Assembly: GCA_017484095.1 (NCBI GenBank)
Contig: JAFUTU010000056.1
Span: 1-43,557, forward strand
Source of the DNA: Ruminococcus sp.
GTDB lineage: Bacteria > Bacillota > Clostridia > Oscillospirales > Ruminococcaceae
Length of the DNA stretch: 43,557 bases
Direction of reading: 5' to 3'
The notes under the pieces are model-generated. The model did not search any database. It worked only from the letters and a program-made list of their open reading frames with translations, and was not told the DNA's origin. The translations under genes and the position numbers were made by a program. Within the stretch, counting starts at the first letter, position 1. Each line of letters begins with the position of its first letter. Shown piece by piece: positions 31,983-39,329 of this stretch.

Positions 31983-33395
31983 TCAGCTTTTTGTGATGAC
32001 AGTTCCCTGTCTGGTCTCTTTAACGGTATAGCCCAGAGCAGCTATTTTGTCTCTCAGCTCGTCCGCCTTGGCAAAGTCTTTAGCTTTCCTTGCCTGGGCT
32101 CTCTCCTCTGCGAGTGCCTTTATCTCCTCGGGGATATCATCTTCGGCAGGCTCGGCTGTCTTTTTGGCTGCCTGTACAAGACCCAGTGAAAGAACCGTGT
32201 CGATATGCTCAACAGCTGCGATCTTAGCCGCAGGTGATGCGTCTGCCTTTAAGATATCGTAAAGGGCTGTCATTGCATTTGAGGTATTGAGGTCATCGTC
32301 CATAGCGGTCCTGAACTTCTCCTCAAGGGCGGAGACATCAGCAGTGTCTGCCTCAGAGCCGGCTGCCTCAGCGAGGAGCTTTCCTATCCTTGCGACCAGC
32401 TTATTATACGCAGCCTTGGCATTATCAAGGTTCTCCCAAGTGAACACGAGACCCTTTCTGTAATGAGACTGCAAGCAGAAAAATCTGTATACAAGAGGGT
32501 CATAGCCTTTCTCTTCAAGCAGAGAAACGGTAAGGAACTCGCCCTTTGACTTTGACATTTTTCCGCTTGTGGTGTTCAGGTGATGAACATGGAACCAGTA
32601 ATTGCACCATTTGTGACCGAGATAAGCCTCTGACTGAGCGATCTCGTTTGTATGGTGAGGGAAGATATTGTCAACACCGCCGCAGTGAAGATCAAGATAC
32701 TCTCCCAGGTTTTTCATACTGATGCACGAGCACTCGATATGCCAGCCGGGATATCCTACTCCCCACGGAGAATCCCATTTGAGCTCCTGATCGTCAAACT
32801 TTGACTTTGTGAACCACAGAACGAAGTCTGCTTTGTTGCGCTTGTTGGTATCCTCCTCAACGCCCTCACGCACGCCGACCTCGAGGTCGTCCTCGGTGAA
32901 GTTATGGAACACATTATAGTTATCTATCTTTGAGGTGTCAAAATAGATATTTCCGCCTGCCTCATAGGCATAGCCCTTGTCTATCAGAGACGAGATGACC
33001 CTGATGAACTCATCTACATAAGTAGTGGCAGGCACTACGACATCGGGCGTTTTGATGTTGAGCTTTTTGCAGTCTGCGAAGAAAGCGTCGGTATAGAATT
33101 TTGCGATCTCCATAACGGTCTTATGCTCACGCTTTGCGCCCTTGAGCATTTTGTCATCGCCCGTATCACCGTCAGAGGTAAGGTGGCCAACATCGGTTAT
33201 ATTCATAACTCGCTTTACATCAAGGCCTGTGAACCTGAGATATTTTTCGAGCACGTCCTCCATTATATAGCTTCTGAGGTTGCCTATATGCGCAAAATGA
33301 TAAACTGTAGGTCCGCAGGTGTACATTCCCACCTTGCCTGCCTCTCTTGGAACGAAATCTTCTACCTTATGAGTAAGTGTATTGTAGATCCTCAT
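31983..33395 (-). CDS. cysS: Cysteinyl-tRNA synthetase
   Basis: 470 aa, typical length. Class I synthetase with CGPTVYHFAHIGN near the N-terminus (zinc-site Cys27 and the HIGH-type HIGN at 36-39), the GYPGWHIECSC and HHTNEIAQSEA motifs with the remaining zinc ligands, and KMSKS near residue 280. The ATG of cysS overlaps the stop of cysE in an ATGA, so translation is coupled. Together with the upstream T-box this makes a cysteine-controlled unit. Confidence 0.97.
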   Translation of the reverse strand: MRIYNTLTHKVEDFVPREAGKVGMYTCGPTVYHFAHIGNLRSYIMEDVLEKYLRFTGLDVKRVMNITDVGHLTSDGDTGDDKMLKGAKREHKTVMEIAKFYTDAFFADCKKLNIKTPDVVVPATTYVDEFIRVISSLIDKGYAYEAGGNIYFDTSKIDNYNVFHNFTEDDLEVGVREGVEEDTNKRNKADFVLWFTKSKFDDQELKWDSPWGVGYPGWHIECSCISMKNLGEYLDLHCGGVDNIFPHHTNEIAQSEAYLGHKWCNYWFHVHHLNTTSGKMSKSKGEFLTVSLLEEKGYDPLVYRFFCLQSHYRKGLVFTWENLDNAKAAYNKLVARIGKLLAEAAGSEADTADVSALEEKFRTAMDDDLNTSNAMTALYDILKADASPAAKIAAVEHIDTVLSLGLVQAAKKTAEPAEDDIPEEIKALAEERAQARKAKDFAKADELRDKIAALGYTVKETRQGTVITKS

Positions 33396-34063
33396 TTTTT
33401 ATTCTCCTGTTCATTTTTATTATCTATTATTTTTTCAAGCTCAGCTATCCTGTCCTCGAGATCGCTGATATGCTTTCTGTGGCGGCAAAGCTCCTGGAAC
33501 ATCGGATCGGGGATATGCACCTGATCGAGATCGAGCGTGCGCTTGCCGTTTTGCCTTACTATCTTGGCAGGCACGCCAACTGCTGTTGAATTTGCAGGCA
33601 CGGGAGACAAGACCACTGCATTTGCAGCTATCTTTGCGTTGTCGCCTACCTTGAAGGGGCCGAGCACCTTGGCGCCGCACCCTACCATTACATTATTGCC
33701 GAGGGTAGGATGTCTCTTGCCGCGGTCTTTTCCTGTTCCACCTAAGGTGCAGCCCTGATAAAGCAGGCAGTAATCGCCTATCTCGGCAGTTTCACCTATG
33801 ACAACTCCGCTGCCGTGGTCGATAAGAAGACCCTTTCCTATCTTGGCACCGGGGTGTATCTCAATGCCTGTCAGTGCTCTTGCCGTCTGCGAGATCACCC
33901 TCGCTATCACCTTGTGATCCTTCATGTAGAACCAGTGCGCGACCCTGTAAAATGCTACAGCGTGCAGTCCCGAATAGGTAAGTATCTCAAGCACACTGCC
34001 TGCTGCAGGGTCACGCTCTCTGATAGTTTGTATGTCATGCTTCATGCTTTCAATAAAGCCCAT
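33392..34063 (-). CDS. cysE: Serine O-acetyltransferase
   Basis: 223 aa. It acetylates serine to make O-acetylserine for cysteine synthesis. Start ATG 34063 (MGFIESMKHD) behind GGAGG. A short helical N-terminus is followed by left-handed beta-helix repeats: IHPGAKIGKGLLIDHGSGVVIGETAEIGDY with the catalytic DH pair, then GGTGKDRGKRHPTLGNN and VPANSTAVGVPAKIV at the end. It is the first gene after the T-box and overlaps cysS by four bases. Confidence 0.95.
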   Translation of the reverse strand: MGFIESMKHDIQTIRERDPAAGSVLEILTYSGLHAVAFYRVAHWFYMKDHKVIARVISQTARALTGIEIHPGAKIGKGLLIDHGSGVVIGETAEIGDYCLLYQGCTLGGTGKDRGKRHPTLGNNVMVGCGAKVLGPFKVGDNAKIAANAVVLSPVPANSTAVGVPAKIVRQNGKRTLDLDQVHIPDPMFQELCRHRKHISDLEDRIAELEKIIDNKNEQENKK

Positions 34064-34082
34064 ATGATTACCTCCATAAAAC

Positions 34083-34320
34083 AAAAAAACGGAAAGCCCT
34101 TATCCATACAAAGGCTTTCCGAAGGCAGAGCTATCGCTCTGCGGTCCCACTTCGATCTTCCGCCAAAAGGCGGCTCTTAGTCTTTAACGCAGACCTGCGA
34201 AGAGAAGTACTCGGCGTGAACCTTTCATCCTCCCTGCTGACCGACCGCACTTCACATCTGCCCGTCAAAGCCTTTCACCAAACGGCTCTTCTCTGTCCAC
34301 GGGGGATAAATGCTACTCTT
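34083..34320 (-). ncRNA. T-box leader of cysE-cysS (cysteine specific)
   Basis: On the minus strand downstream of pgsA: a stem I region with AGAAGAGCC and GGTGAAAGGC (distal loop features of T-boxes), a GAAGTGCGG stretch whose TGC (34249-34247) is a candidate cysteine specifier, then the antiterminator with CGAAG, the TGGGACC bulge, a perfect GCAGAGC-GATA-GCTCTGC stem and CTTCG. The competing terminator GGAAAGCC / GGCTTTCC with seven T is at 34120-34083. When tRNA-Cys is uncharged the antiterminator should form and cysE-cysS be expressed. Confidence 0.92.
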
Positions 34321-34337
34321 GTCGGCTATGCATTTGT

Positions 34338-34916
34338 TTATTTGCTTGAATCGATGTATTTCCAGTATGCTTTAAGATATACTCCTCCCGAGATGAGCGT
34401 AAGCACAACTGATATCCATATCAGTGCCTCATTTATAAGGAAGATAGCAGAATGCCAGTTCAGATCGGGGCTTCCCTTCTCATCGGGGAAGAATATCTGC
34501 AGTGCCATTATTGCCACCAGTGCTATCATAGTAAAGGCAGTTTTAAGCTTGCCCCAGATGCCTGCGGCGACCACAACGCCCTCCTCGGCAACTACGAGCC
34601 TGAGCCCCGTCACCATAAACTCACGGGAGAGTATTATTATTACTGCTATAGGGTCTATCCACCTTGCGAATGCGAATGTGATAAGAGCTGACATTACCAG
34701 CAGCTTATCCGCAAGAGGATCGAGAAACTTGCCGAAGGTCGTAACAAGGTTCTGGCTCCTTGCGATCTTACCGTCAAGCATATCGGTTATTGACGCCAAG
34801 GCAAAGACCACCAGCGCCCACACCATATGGTTGGGTATCTCAAACAGAAGAACAAAAACCAAAAACACAGGGATCAGCAGCACTCTTAATACAGTCAGCT
34901 TATTCGGCAGATTCAT
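34338..34916 (-). CDS. pgsA: CDP-diacylglycerol-glycerol-3-phosphate 3-phosphatidyltransferase
   Basis: 192 aa. It makes phosphatidylglycerol phosphate for membrane lipids. The CDP-alcohol phosphotransferase signature is complete: D-x2-D-G-x2-A-R-x8-G-x3-D-x3-D at Asp45, Asp48, Arg53, Gly62, Asp66 and Asp70. Several membrane segments surround it. ATG overlaps the rimO stop by one base. The rimO-pgsA pair is common in Firmicutes. The cysteine T-box follows directly after its stop. Confidence 0.95.
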   Translation of the reverse strand: MNLPNKLTVLRVLLIPVFLVFVLLFEIPNHMVWALVVFALASITDMLDGKIARSQNLVTTFGKFLDPLADKLLVMSALITFAFARWIDPIAVIIILSREFMVTGLRLVVAEEGVVVAAGIWGKLKTAFTMIALVAIMALQIFFPDEKGSPDLNWHSAIFLINEALIWISVVLTLISGGVYLKAYWKYIDSSK

Positions 34917-36262
34917 TATGCATTATCCCCTTCCTGTATCACTGAGCCTATCAGGTCATAGTCCAGAGTGTCATCTATCAGAACGCGGACATACTGTCCG
35001 ACTCTTACCTTATTCTCACCGGTGAAGAACACCTTTCCGTCTATCTCGGGAGCGTCCATGGCGCTTCTTCCGTAATAGCACTCGGCATACCTGTCGAAGC
35101 CCTCACAGACAACCTCCAGTTCCTTATCCATACAGCTCTCATTGAATCTTTCGGAAATTATCATCTGAGTCTGCATAACGGTATCAGCACGGTGCTGCTT
35201 TATTTCCTCGTCAAGCTGCTCCTTCATTTTAGCGGCAGCGGTTCCTTCCTCCTGAGAATATGCAAAGCAGCCCAGTCTTTCAAACTTCTGCTCTGCCACA
35301 AACTCACAGAGCTCGTCGAACTGCTCCTGTGTCTCACCCGGGAAGCCTGCTATAAGCGTGGTCCTGAGTACAACGCCCGGTATCTTTTCTCTGATATGAG
35401 AGATAAGCTTTGTAAGATATTCTCTGTCACCGAACCTGTTCATTCTTTTGAGAACTTCCTTGTTGCAGTGCTGCAGAGGTATATCCATATATTTTACGAG
35501 CTTTTCCTCTTCGTTTATAGTGTCAAGAAGCTCATCTGTTATTCTTTCGGGATAGCAGTAAAGCGTTCTTATCCACTTGAAGCCGTCTATCCTGCAAAGC
35601 TCTCTGAGGAGCTCTGGCAGCTTACCCGTGCCGTAGATATCCTCTCCGTATCGGGTAGTATCCTGCGCGATAACTACCAGCTCTGTAACTCCGTTTTCGG
35701 CAAGCCACTTTGCTTCTTTCACTATGTCTTCTATAGGTCTGCTGCGGAACTGCCCTCTTATCTCGGGGATAGCGCAGTAAGTGCAGTGATTGCTGCAGCC
35801 TTCAGCTATTTTAATATATGCGTAAAACGGTTCTGTGGATATTATCCTTCCGCCGCTTATGTTAAGGTCCTGCTTTGCGCCGTAAGCGCAGACCATCTTT
35901 TCATCGTTCCAGATATCTCTGATGATCTGACATATCTTTTCATTGGAGCCGATACCAACCACTGCGTCAAGCTCGGGTATCTCCTTTGCCATTTCATCAC
36001 GGTATCTTTCAGCAAGACAGCCCGTTGCGATAACAGCCTTTATCCTGCCCTCCTGCTTGAGGGTGCAGAATTCAAGTATCGTGTCTATAGCTTCCTGCTT
36101 GGCACTTTCGATAAAGCCGCAGGTGTTTACTATCACAACGTCAGCTAGTGCCGCATCGGCAACAAGCTCATAGCCGTCTATCTTCAAAAGAGACAGCATA
36201 TGCTCGGCATCGACCTGATTTTTAGGACATCCCAGCGACACCATTCCAACTCTAACCGCCAT
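34916..36262 (-). CDS. rimO: Ribosomal protein S12 methylthiotransferase
   Basis: 448 aa. A radical SAM enzyme that methylthiolates an aspartate of ribosomal protein S12. Start ATG 36262 (MAVRVGMVSLGC) behind GAGGT; the open frame upstream to 36358 lies in the promoter and repeat and has no site. The N-terminal UPF0004 domain carries Cys12, Cys48 and Cys82; the radical SAM motif is EGCSNHCTYC with Cys156, 160 and 163; a TRAM domain ends the protein (residues about 385-448). First gene of a rimO-pgsA unit. Confidence 0.95.
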   Translation of the reverse strand: MAVRVGMVSLGCPKNQVDAEHMLSLLKIDGYELVADAALADVVIVNTCGFIESAKQEAIDTILEFCTLKQEGRIKAVIATGCLAERYRDEMAKEIPELDAVVGIGSNEKICQIIRDIWNDEKMVCAYGAKQDLNISGGRIISTEPFYAYIKIAEGCSNHCTYCAIPEIRGQFRSRPIEDIVKEAKWLAENGVTELVVIAQDTTRYGEDIYGTGKLPELLRELCRIDGFKWIRTLYCYPERITDELLDTINEEEKLVKYMDIPLQHCNKEVLKRMNRFGDREYLTKLISHIREKIPGVVLRTTLIAGFPGETQEQFDELCEFVAEQKFERLGCFAYSQEEGTAAAKMKEQLDEEIKQHRADTVMQTQMIISERFNESCMDKELEVVCEGFDRYAECYYGRSAMDAPEIDGKVFFTGENKVRVGQYVRVLIDDTLDYDLIGSVIQEGDNA

Positions 36263-36292
36263 AGTATCTACCTCAAAATAACATTTCATATT

Positions 36293-36321
36293 ATTGTACC
36301 ACGCAAAACCCATTTTGTCAA
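36293..36321 (-). promoter_or_regulatory. Promoter of rimO-pgsA
   Basis: Minus strand TTGACA at 36321-36316, 17-base spacer, TACAAT at 36298-36293. It abuts a mosaic repeat on its upstream side. Confidence 0.8.
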
Positions 36322-36325
36322 GTCC

Positions 36326-36615
36326 TGCCGGACGGGCGGACGCCCCCACCCCACGCAAGTAGCTGGGTGCTATTAAACCGTTTGCCCTCCCCAGAGGAGA
36401 GGGGTGCTCGACGCACGTACTATTAAGTAGTAACGCTGCGCGAACCTTGCATATCTATTTCTTAGGTGCGACCACTAAGAAATAGCCAAAGCAAAAGTAT
36501 GGCGTGAAATAGCCGTGCGGCGAGCACCGCTGCGCGAACCTTGAATTTAGTCATCTCTAGTTAGTAGATATGTACTGCGAAGGGGCTTGGGGGCGACCCC
36601 GCCATTGCCCCCTAT
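36326..36615 (-). repeat. Mosaic intergenic repeat, copy near 36.4 kb
   Basis: Reverse complement of the 20.8 kb copy over about 200 bases: GGACGCCCCCACCCC, GGGTGCTATTAAAC, GCCCTCC...GAGGGG, CGCTGCGCGAACCTTGCAT, then GGTGCGACCACTAAG and AGCCGTGCGGCGAGCACC. A further piece at 36567-36612 has AGATATGTACTGCGAAGGGG and CCCCCTA, like the second module at 9042. No gene lies within. Confidence 0.8.
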
Positions 36616-36644
36616 ACTAGAAACAGTTTTTAAATTTACAAAAA

Positions 36645-36677
36645 AGTAATAAAAAAGCTCCTCATATGAGGAGCTTT
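36645..36677 (-). terminator. Terminator of the NrdD-like small gene
   Basis: A fully palindromic 24-base stem-loop centred on CTCATATGAG with AAAGCTC / GAGCTTT arms; on the minus strand it runs into a T-rich tail. Confidence 0.85.
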
Positions 36678-36681
36678 GCTG

Positions 36682-36957
36682 TTACTGTCTTATAAGATTA
36701 TGCTTTACTCTGTCGTTTACCTCAGCTCTCTTAGCATCGTTGAAGCGGTCGAGAGTTCCCACAAGATAGCCTGTTATCCTTCTTATCCTCTGGAACGAAA
36801 CATCGGCAAAATGATAACCGATCTCTACCTCCTCGCCGACAGCGCTGAGATCTATCGCCTCTATCCTCTTCTCGGGATACAGCTTCTTCGCTCTGTCTAT
36901 GTATGCGTCAATCTCCGCAGAGGTGAACTCTCCGCTAAGAACGTTAACCTTTACCAT
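36682..36957 (-). CDS. Small stand-alone protein resembling the glycyl-radical C-terminus of NrdD
   Basis: 91 aa. Start ATG 36957 (MVKVNVLSGEF) behind AAAGGAGAGG; the frame extends into the promoter to 37053 without a site. The C-terminus reads RRITGYLVGTLDRFNDAK and ends AEVNDRVKHNL, which matches the glycyl-radical end of anaerobic ribonucleotide reductase, where a R-R-x-x-GYL core carries the radical glycine; here Gly63. The zinc CxxC pairs that precede this site in full NrdD are missing. The N-terminal 55 residues are an alpha/beta stretch (FTSAEIDAYIDRAKKLYPEKRIEAIDLS). No nrdD or nrdG is next to it. Function is inference. Confidence 0.6.
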   Translation of the reverse strand: MVKVNVLSGEFTSAEIDAYIDRAKKLYPEKRIEAIDLSAVGEEVEIGYHFADVSFQRIRRITGYLVGTLDRFNDAKRAEVNDRVKHNLIRQ

Positions 36958-37009
36958 ATTTACCTCTCCTTTCAAAATTAAACAAACTAAAAATTGTAGC
37001 CTATCAATA

Positions 37010-37038
37010 ATAATAACACAATATATAGTATTTGTCAA
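37010..37038 (-). promoter_or_regulatory. Promoter of the NrdD-like small gene
   Basis: Minus strand TTGACA at 37038-37033, 17-base spacer, TATTAT at 37015-37010. Divergent from the amidohydrolase promoter; the -35 boxes are 20 bases apart. Confidence 0.75.
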
Positions 37039-37040
37039 GA

Positions 37041-37087
37041 GTTTTTTGTACACGCGTCTTTACTTTTGAAAAATTTTGTGATATAAT
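37041..37087 (+). promoter_or_regulatory. Promoter of the amidohydrolase gene with the shared upstream box
   Basis: TTTACT at 37059-37064, 17-base spacer, TATAAT at 37082-37087. Directly upstream is CACGCGTC preceded by a T run (37042-37047), the best match to the recurring box. Confidence 0.85.
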
Positions 37088-37115
37088 CAGTATGTTTTAT
37101 AGAAAAGGTGGAATT

Positions 37116-37907
37116 ATGATAGTTGATTTTCATGTACACGCATTTAATCCAAAAATAGCTGAAAGGGCTATCGCATCTCTTGCGGCTTGCTGCAATGAGA
37201 CTCCTTTGACTGACGGCCTTGTTGAAACTACAGTCAAACGTATGGACGAATGGGGTATAGACAAAGCTTGTTTGTTGTCTATTGCAACAAAGCCGACTCA
37301 GCAAAAGGTAATAAACGACTGGGCTGCCGAGCAGGACAGAGAGCGCTTTATACCGTTTATGGCACTGCACCCTGATGCTCCCGACTATGCTGAGGAGCTT
37401 GAAAGGGCTAAAGGCATGGGGCTCAGCGGCATAAAGCTGCACCCCGATTATCAGGGCTTTACGGTAGATGACCCGAAGCTTGACGATTTTTTTGACACGA
37501 TAGAGAAAAGCGGTCTGCCCGTAGTTATACATTCGGGGTTTGACCCTGTATCGCCCGATATCGTACACTGCGTGCCTGAAAGCGCAAAAACGCTTGCTGA
37601 GCGCCACAGGGATATGAAGCTGGTTCTTGCACATATGGGCGGCAACTTTATGTATGATGATGTTCTGGACATTCTTGCGGGGATAGAGGGAGAAGTTTAT
37701 TTCGACACGGCTTACGGCAATGCCTGCCCCGACGATATGATGCTGAAAATAATAAACAAGCACGGCGCTGAGCGGATACTATTCGCGAGCGACTGCCCTT
37801 GGGACAACGGAGCAAAGATAAAAGAGAAAATACTCCGCCTGCCCATAAGTGATGATAAGAAGGAGCTTATCCTTGGCCAAAACGCCGAAAAGCTTCTCGC
37901 ACTTTAA
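37116..37907 (+). CDS. Amidohydrolase family 2 protein
   Basis: 263 aa. Start ATG 37116 (MIVDFHVHAF) behind AAAGGTGG; an upstream ORF start lies in the promoter. Metal-binding motifs of the TIM-barrel amidohydrolase superfamily are seen: DFHVHAF, GIKLHPDYQGF, VVIHSGFD, LAHMGGNFMYDD and LFASDCPWDNG, giving two His, further His and the late Asp. Substrate unknown; related enzymes include decarboxylases and hydrolases acting on aromatic or small-ring compounds. It is followed by an SH3 lipoprotein gene after 38 bases, which may be cotranscribed. Confidence 0.88.
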   Translation: MIVDFHVHAFNPKIAERAIASLAACCNETPLTDGLVETTVKRMDEWGIDKACLLSIATKPTQQKVINDWAAEQDRERFIPFMALHPDAPDYAEELERAKGMGLSGIKLHPDYQGFTVDDPKLDDFFDTIEKSGLPVVIHSGFDPVSPDIVHCVPESAKTLAERHRDMKLVLAHMGGNFMYDDVLDILAGIEGEVYFDTAYGNACPDDMMLKIINKHGAERILFASDCPWDNGAKIKEKILRLPISDDKKELILGQNAEKLLAL

Positions 37908-37945
37908 GTCTTTGGAGAGACGTAAAACAGATAAGAGGTAATAAA

Positions 37946-38590
37946 ATGAATAACAGAAGAGAAAAAAAGGCTGTTATCACTGCTGCGGTGCTGGCTGTTT
38001 TTCTGGCAGGCTGTTCGATGTTCAACGAGAGCTCTGCTGCCGAGACGACAACCGCACAGACTGTCACTGCCGAGCGAAGGACCGTGATAACAACAAAAGT
38101 TGCCGAGCTTGAAATAAAGCCCGACAACGATGATGAGGGCGCGGAGGGCTACACCACCACGACCACTGTAACAGGTCATCTGGATACTGATTTCAGTATG
38201 GATGACGGCTATGATATGAAAATAAGAGCGACAATGACCAGCAAGACCGAGGAGACTCTTCCGCCGCCTGACAGCTCGGAAGAAGTGTCGGAGGCATCGA
38301 CAGAAACGAAGAAGTCTACCACTACTACTGCTTTCAAAAACGACGCCCTGTTTGATATGCCTGACGAGGCAGCATATTCTTCATCGAAGAAGTATAAGGT
38401 AACGTCTGACACTACATACCTTAATCTCAGGTTCGGGCCGTCGAGAATGTACGACGTACAGCTGCAGATACCTGACGGAGTAGAAGTCACAGGCTACGGA
38501 AAGATGATGGAGAGTGCCACAGGTGAAGAGTGGGTCTACATCGACTACAACGGCACAAAGGGCTGGGTAATGAGGAAACTGCTGAGTTAA
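37946..38590 (+). CDS. Lipoprotein with C-terminal bacterial SH3 domain
   Basis: 214 aa. Start ATG 37946 behind AAGAGGT. Signal peptide ends in the lipobox LAGC (Cys23). A long Thr/Glu/Asp-rich linker (to about residue 145) precedes an SH3b domain: YLNLRFGPSRMYDVQLQIPDGVEVTGYGK, then EWVYIDYNGTKGWVMRKLLS. SH3b domains usually bind cell-wall peptides. The partner of the amidohydrolase, if any, is unclear. Confidence 0.82.
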   Translation: MNNRREKKAVITAAVLAVFLAGCSMFNESSAAETTTAQTVTAERRTVITTKVAELEIKPDNDDEGAEGYTTTTTVTGHLDTDFSMDDGYDMKIRATMTSKTEETLPPPDSSEEVSEASTETKKSTTTTAFKNDALFDMPDEAAYSSSKKYKVTSDTTYLNLRFGPSRMYDVQLQIPDGVEVTGYGKMMESATGEEWVYIDYNGTKGWVMRKLLS

Positions 38591-38614
38591 TTCAATATGA
38601 TAACACTAAAAAGA

Positions 38615-38648
38615 AGCCTTGGAGCGAACAGATCGTTCCAAGGCTGTT
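38615..38648 (+). terminator. Terminator-like hairpin after the SH3 lipoprotein gene
   Basis: A 13-bp stem AGCCTTGGAGCGA / TCGTTCCAAGGCT (one G-T pair) with ACAGA loop; the tail GTTTACTT has only a short T run. Confidence 0.65.
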
Positions 38649-38737
38649 TACTTCTCAACGGATCCGCCCCTTGCGTTTGGAAGATGAGAAGATTTAAAAT
38701 AAAAAGGCAAAAGTGCTTTTAATATAAGCGCAGCTTT

Positions 38738-38880
38738 CCTAATTCAGCGCAAACGTCTAGCCACCTCTCCGAGGTGGTATCGCCGTTTGCAGGGCTCTCG
38801 CCCTTGACAGGCGACTGCAATGAAGTGAAAAACCACTAGCTTCTCGCGGCGAGAGCAGATGCCGCCCCGTGGGGGTGGCT
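38738..38880 (+). repeat. Structured GC-rich intergenic element
   Basis: Nested hairpins can be drawn: outer GCAAACG (38749-38755) with CGTTTGC (38784-38790), enclosing a perfect CCACCTC-TCC-GAGGTGG stem (38761-38777); then GCTCTCGCC (38794-38802) with GGCGAGAGC (38848-38856) around a CTGCAATGAAGTG region that also occurs near 7552; then GCCGCCCC-GT-GGGG near 38861-38874. It may be a structured RNA or a mobile palindromic repeat. No gene is present between 38591 and 38947. Confidence 0.55.
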
Positions 38881-38947
38881 GAATGGTCTCGCTTGAAAAA
38901 GAGCAGTGCGTTATTTGTTCTTTGCAACAGTTTTTAAAGTATTCTTG

Positions 38948-39259
38948 CTATAAATCAGAATTTATAGAAATACTGCCAAAAAACTCAATACTTATAATGT
39001 CACCTGAATTAAGCTCAATTATCATTATGGTCACATCCTTTATTTGCTGGATGTCAGAGGATACAATATATGTTCCTTTTCCCCATGGTTCTCTATTTGA
39101 AATTTTCAGATTGATAAATTTATCAATCAGTATGTTTACACGTTTTTGATGTAAGTCGGTCAAAGCAATCTCAATAGTAGAAGTATCATTATCAATATGC
39201 ACTGATATTACTTTGTAATCATGTAATCCTGAATTTGAGATTTGTTTTAATTCATTCAT
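38948..39259 (-). CDS. Hypothetical AT-rich protein
   Basis: 103 aa. Start ATG 39259 behind AGGAGA six bases upstream, which supports a real gene. The sequence (MNELKQISNSGLHDYKV...) is rich in Ile, Asn and Ser, looks beta-rich (TIEIALTDLHQKRVNILIDKF, IKDVTIMIIEL), and has no signal peptide or membrane segment. Its codon use is more AT-rich than its neighbours, hinting at transfer. I recognise no family; small immunity-type proteins look similar, but this is only impression. The opposite-strand frame at 38883-39149 lacks a ribosome binding site. Confidence 0.6.
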   Translation of the reverse strand: MNELKQISNSGLHDYKVISVHIDNDTSTIEIALTDLHQKRVNILIDKFINLKISNREPWGKGTYIVSSDIQQIKDVTIMIIELNSGDIISIEFFGSISINSDL

Positions 39260-39329
39260 TACTTTCTCCTGACCAAACAGACAAATTCCGATTTATCTCA
39301 TTAAAATAAAAAGCAAAACGGGACAGTTT

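Noticed and set aside
38883..39149. Plus-strand frame of 88 codons
   Set aside because: No ribosome binding site and low-quality product; the opposite frame has a good site.
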